From Bradyrhizobium sp. 170 (GTDB taxonomy: Bacteria > Pseudomonadota > Alphaproteobacteria > Rhizobiales > Xanthobacteraceae), in contig NZ_CP064703.1 in the NCBI RefSeq assembly GCF_023101085.1, forward strand, positions 8,406,501-8,470,500: a stretch of 64,000 nt of DNA, written 5' to 3'. Below the pieces are notes generated by a model. The model saw nothing but the letters and a program-made list of their open reading frames with translations, was not told the origin of the DNA and did no database searches. Within the stretch, counting starts at the first letter, position 1. Every line of letters starts with the position of its first letter. Positions 62,043-64,000 of the stretch are shown here, piece after piece. Both the position numbers and the translations under genes were made by a program.

Positions 62043-62612
62043 CTATTCGCGGTGCTCCAACCACAGCGCCTGCCGCGCCGTCGCGTCCAGCATGCAGCCG
62101 GTATAGAGCGGACCGACGATTGAACCACCCTCACTGTCGCTGGGCAACTTGCATCGCTTTTCGCGCCATTGCAGCCACGCGCGCTGCGCGTCTCGGAGCC
62201 CCCTGGCGAGTTTGGATGGGGCTTCCTTCAGTGCGTCCTGGTAAGCGCGATTGAGGCGCTCGTCCCAAACGCCCCACTCTCGGCTATTGCAATCGACCAT
62301 CCCCATGGTCGACATCCCGCCTGGCTGCTGTTGGCAAGATATTGTGACGGCCCCAATGCAGCTTTCCCGCTGGGTTAAGGCGTCCGTTGCGGCGGCCGCC
62401 AGACGACCGGCAGCCCCTGGGGCCTCGTTCTGGCTCGTACCTTGAGCCTCCTTCACGGCATTCTCACCGACCAGCTTGAGGCAGGCCTCGACAGCAGCGC
62501 GATCGTCGGGCGTAGCGCGAAGAGGCTCCGCCTGTGTCGGCGCGGTCCTGGCGAGGAAGGCCAAGACGAGCCCAATGAAGAGGACGCGCAACTGCAGTCG
62601 CATCACAGCCAT
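62043..62612 (-). CDS. LprI-like exported protein (DUF1311)
   Basis: 189 residues from the ATG at 62612 (GAGAGG upstream); an ATG at 62603 is alternative. Signal peptide ends near TQA-EPL. The C-terminal half matches lysozyme-inhibitor LprI/DUF1311 proteins: ESCIGAVTISC, DCNSREWGVWDERLNRAYQDALKE, LRDAQRAWLQWREKRC, and YTGCMLDATARQALWLEHR, with several conserved Cys for disulfides. LprI of mycobacteria inhibits lysozyme; inhibition here is not shown. It starts one base after the stop codon of the upstream gene, so the two are coupled. Confidence 0.87.
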   Translation of the reverse strand: MAVMRLQLRVLFIGLVLAFLARTAPTQAEPLRATPDDRAAVEACLKLVGENAVKEAQGTSQNEAPGAAGRLAAAATDALTQRESCIGAVTISCQQQPGGMSTMGMVDCNSREWGVWDERLNRAYQDALKEAPSKLARGLRDAQRAWLQWREKRCKLPSDSEGGSIVGPLYTGCMLDATARQALWLEHRE

Positions 62613-62613
62613 T

Positions 62614-63312
62614 TTACCTCTCCGACCGCTTGTCGAGCACGATCGCATAGGGTGGCGATTGGTGCGACGGCGCGTCTTTCGGCAGGGTTTCCCTGGTCTC
62701 GGCCCAGTAGATCAGCTCTGCCTTGTCGCCCTTGACGCGCCACATGGCGAAGACGTTCTTGATCTCCGGCCGATCGGCCGGCACGATCCGCATAGCGATC
62801 ATGAACTCGCCGGGCGGATAGATCGCGGTGCCGGTGAGATCGAGGTAGGCGACGCCGCTGGCAAGGCTGGTGTGCGCGCGCGCCGACCAGCCGATGTTGA
62901 GCTCCTCGTCGAACGCGTCGGTCATCAGCGTCGTCCCGTCAGCGCGCGGATAGGGCAGCACGAGCCGCTTTGCATTGCGGCCGCGCGCGTTGTCGGCGAG
63001 ATAGTAGACGGTGCTCTGGAAGTGATCCGGATCGTCGTCCGGCTTGCGAACATAGGCACTCTCACCGCGATGCGGCAGGCGAGTGATGTCAGGCGCATTC
63101 TCCGGGCATCCGACTCGGAACATCCGGCGTTTCCCGACACGCCATGGATCGGGATAACGCAAGGTGCGCTGGCGCGGACCGATGCAGGTATGCAATCTGG
63201 CAATCGCGGGCGGCAGTTCGTAGCGATAGGTATAGATCGGCCCGCCGGCGAACGCCTGCGACGAGAGGGCTAAGAGTCCGACCAAGATAGGCGCAGCAAG
63301 CAGCATGATCAC
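62614..63312 (-). CDS. Hypothetical exported protein upstream of the LprI-like gene
   Basis: 232 residues from a GTG at 63312 (GGAG seven bases upstream); the ATG two codons later is possible. A signal peptide ends near SQAFA-GG. The mature part has no recognised domain: YTYRYELPPAIARLHTCIG, then FRVGCPENAPDITRLP and a beta-rich remainder ending VKGDKAELIYWAETRETLPKD. Two Cys may pair. Its stop codon lies two bases from the start of the LprI-like gene, suggesting a common function in the periplasm. Confidence 0.72.
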   Translation of the reverse strand: MIMLLAAPILVGLLALSSQAFAGGPIYTYRYELPPAIARLHTCIGPRQRTLRYPDPWRVGKRRMFRVGCPENAPDITRLPHRGESAYVRKPDDDPDHFQSTVYYLADNARGRNAKRLVLPYPRADGTTLMTDAFDEELNIGWSARAHTSLASGVAYLDLTGTAIYPPGEFMIAMRIVPADRPEIKNVFAMWRVKGDKAELIYWAETRETLPKDAPSHQSPPYAIVLDKRSER

Positions 63313-63507
63313 GTTCCGGCTCCCGAATAGTGCCGTGAGGGTGCTCCAAGGTTCATCCGCCGTCCCGAGCCGCGCAGCCAACGGGATGAACCGAACGCCC
63401 ATCTGGCGCGACAGTGCAGAAGAACGACCGGTGTCATCACGCTCGCCTTGCGTGGATTCTGGCTTATGCGCCGCCTCGCGCGGCAAGGTGATCCCAGGGG
63501 GAAGCAG

Positions 63508-64000
63508 ATGAAATTTCTGCAATTGGCGATATTGGTGGCCGCCATCTTGCTGTGTGTCGGCGCCCGGGACGGCGGCCAGGCCGCCAGTGCGGCTGAAATC
63601 TACGGCATGAAAAAGCTCAATTTCTGCGGCGCCCCGGAAGCCGGAAGTGTTACAGTATCATCTACCGCCTTCAGCAAGGGCGGGGTGTGGGCCGCCATCG
63701 CCACCGGCGGACGCATTGTCCGCATCTGCGAAATGGCCACCGGTCGCGAAATAGCGTCGCTTGCCGTACCAACGTCGCTCGGCCGGGACGACGACGACGT
63801 CCGCTTCGTCGCCTTCAGTCCGGACGGCGCACGTCTCGTCACGGCATCCATGGACCGGATGGTGCGCCTCTGGGATATCGCCGGCAGTCGCGAACTCGCC
63901 GCGCTCGAGCACCCGTCGCGGGTCGCTTCCGCTACCTTCAGCCCGGACCGCGCGCGCCTCGCCACATCAACTGACGACAGGGTCGTGCGCATCTGGGATG
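63508..64000 (+). CDS. Exported WD40-repeat protein (3' truncated by window edge)
   Basis: 164 codons are visible and the frame continues past the window. AGGGGGAAG lies just upstream of the ATG at 63508. A signal peptide (residues about 1-28, ending AASA-AEI) precedes the first WD40 blades: GGRIVRICEMATGREIASL, then VRFVAFSPDGARLVTASMDRMVRLWDIAGSRELAAL, then SATFSPDRARLATSTDDRVVRIWD. Spacing of about 42 residues per repeat is regular. In this group such proteins often continue into more repeats or a C-terminal enzymatic domain, which cannot be seen here. Divergent from the 62614 gene. Confidence 0.82.
   Translation, partial: MKFLQLAILVAAILLCVGARDGGQAASAAEIYGMKKLNFCGAPEAGSVTVSSTAFSKGGVWAAIATGGRIVRICEMATGREIASLAVPTSLGRDDDDVRFVAFSPDGARLVTASMDRMVRLWDIAGSRELAALEHPSRVASATFSPDRARLATSTDDRVVRIWD

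Overview
The window is about 64 kb of high-GC chromosomal DNA. Gene content points to an alphaproteobacterium of the Bradyrhizobium/Rhodopseudomonas group: minCDE, an ndvA-type glucan exporter, a trcR/DUF1013 gene, the ispH-thrB-rnhA cluster, an mbfA iron exporter behind an Irr-type palindrome, many acyl-CoA enzymes, and dozens of short palindromic repeats between genes. This is inferred from gene families and order, not from a database search. I see no rRNA, tRNA or CRISPR array.

Layout. 1-8.5 kb: the 3' part of an acyl-CoA synthetase, minE-minD-minC (minus strand) with a perfect CtrA box in front of minC, then a single-pass membrane protein and two tandem periplasmic binding proteins that share an extra Cys-bearing N-terminal domain. 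7.7-14.7 kb: thioesterase, SDR, a ModE-like HTH regulator divergent from an aldehyde dehydrogenase, nitronate monooxygenase, a YqaA-type membrane protein. 14.8-28.9 kb: mostly housekeeping genes (hisE, NitT/TauT-type binding protein, ndvA, D-Ala-D-Ala carboxypeptidase, fadD, peroxiredoxin, rnhA-thrB-ispH, trcR) and several small proteins. 28.9-40.9 kb: a catabolic block read mainly leftwards (SDR, crotonase, feruloyl-CoA-synthase-like ligase, three acyl-CoA dehydrogenases, nitroreductase), with a TetR regulator divergent from a thiolase and an acyl-CoA ligase. Together these supply activation, dehydrogenation, hydration, oxidation and thiolysis for a CoA-linked side-chain degradation pathway. 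41-53.5 kb: two insertion sequences (IS1182 and IS110 families) around an epoxide hydrolase, mbfA, an amidase, an alcohol dehydrogenase, an AidB-like acyl-CoA dehydrogenase and an SDR. 53.5-60.1 kb: a crotonase, an acetyltransferase, a DUF1127 protein, and a tricarballylate-type cluster (LysR, tcuA, secreted alpha/beta hydrolase, tcuB). 60.1-64 kb: repeats, small proteins, a DedA protein, an LprI-like protein and a WD40 protein cut by the window edge.

Most notable signal. The window carries eight copies of a palindrome with CGTAGGGTGGG/CCCACCCTACG tips, and both insertion sequences sit at such a tip. The IS110 element (about 51831-53409) lies between CGTAG and GGTGGGC, so its removal rebuilds an intact tip. 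Its unusually long 3' non-coding end contains short segments resembling both the palindrome tip and the element's own end, which is what a bridge RNA guiding insertion into these repeats would look like. The IS1182 element is flanked by CTACG, the same tip on the opposite arm.
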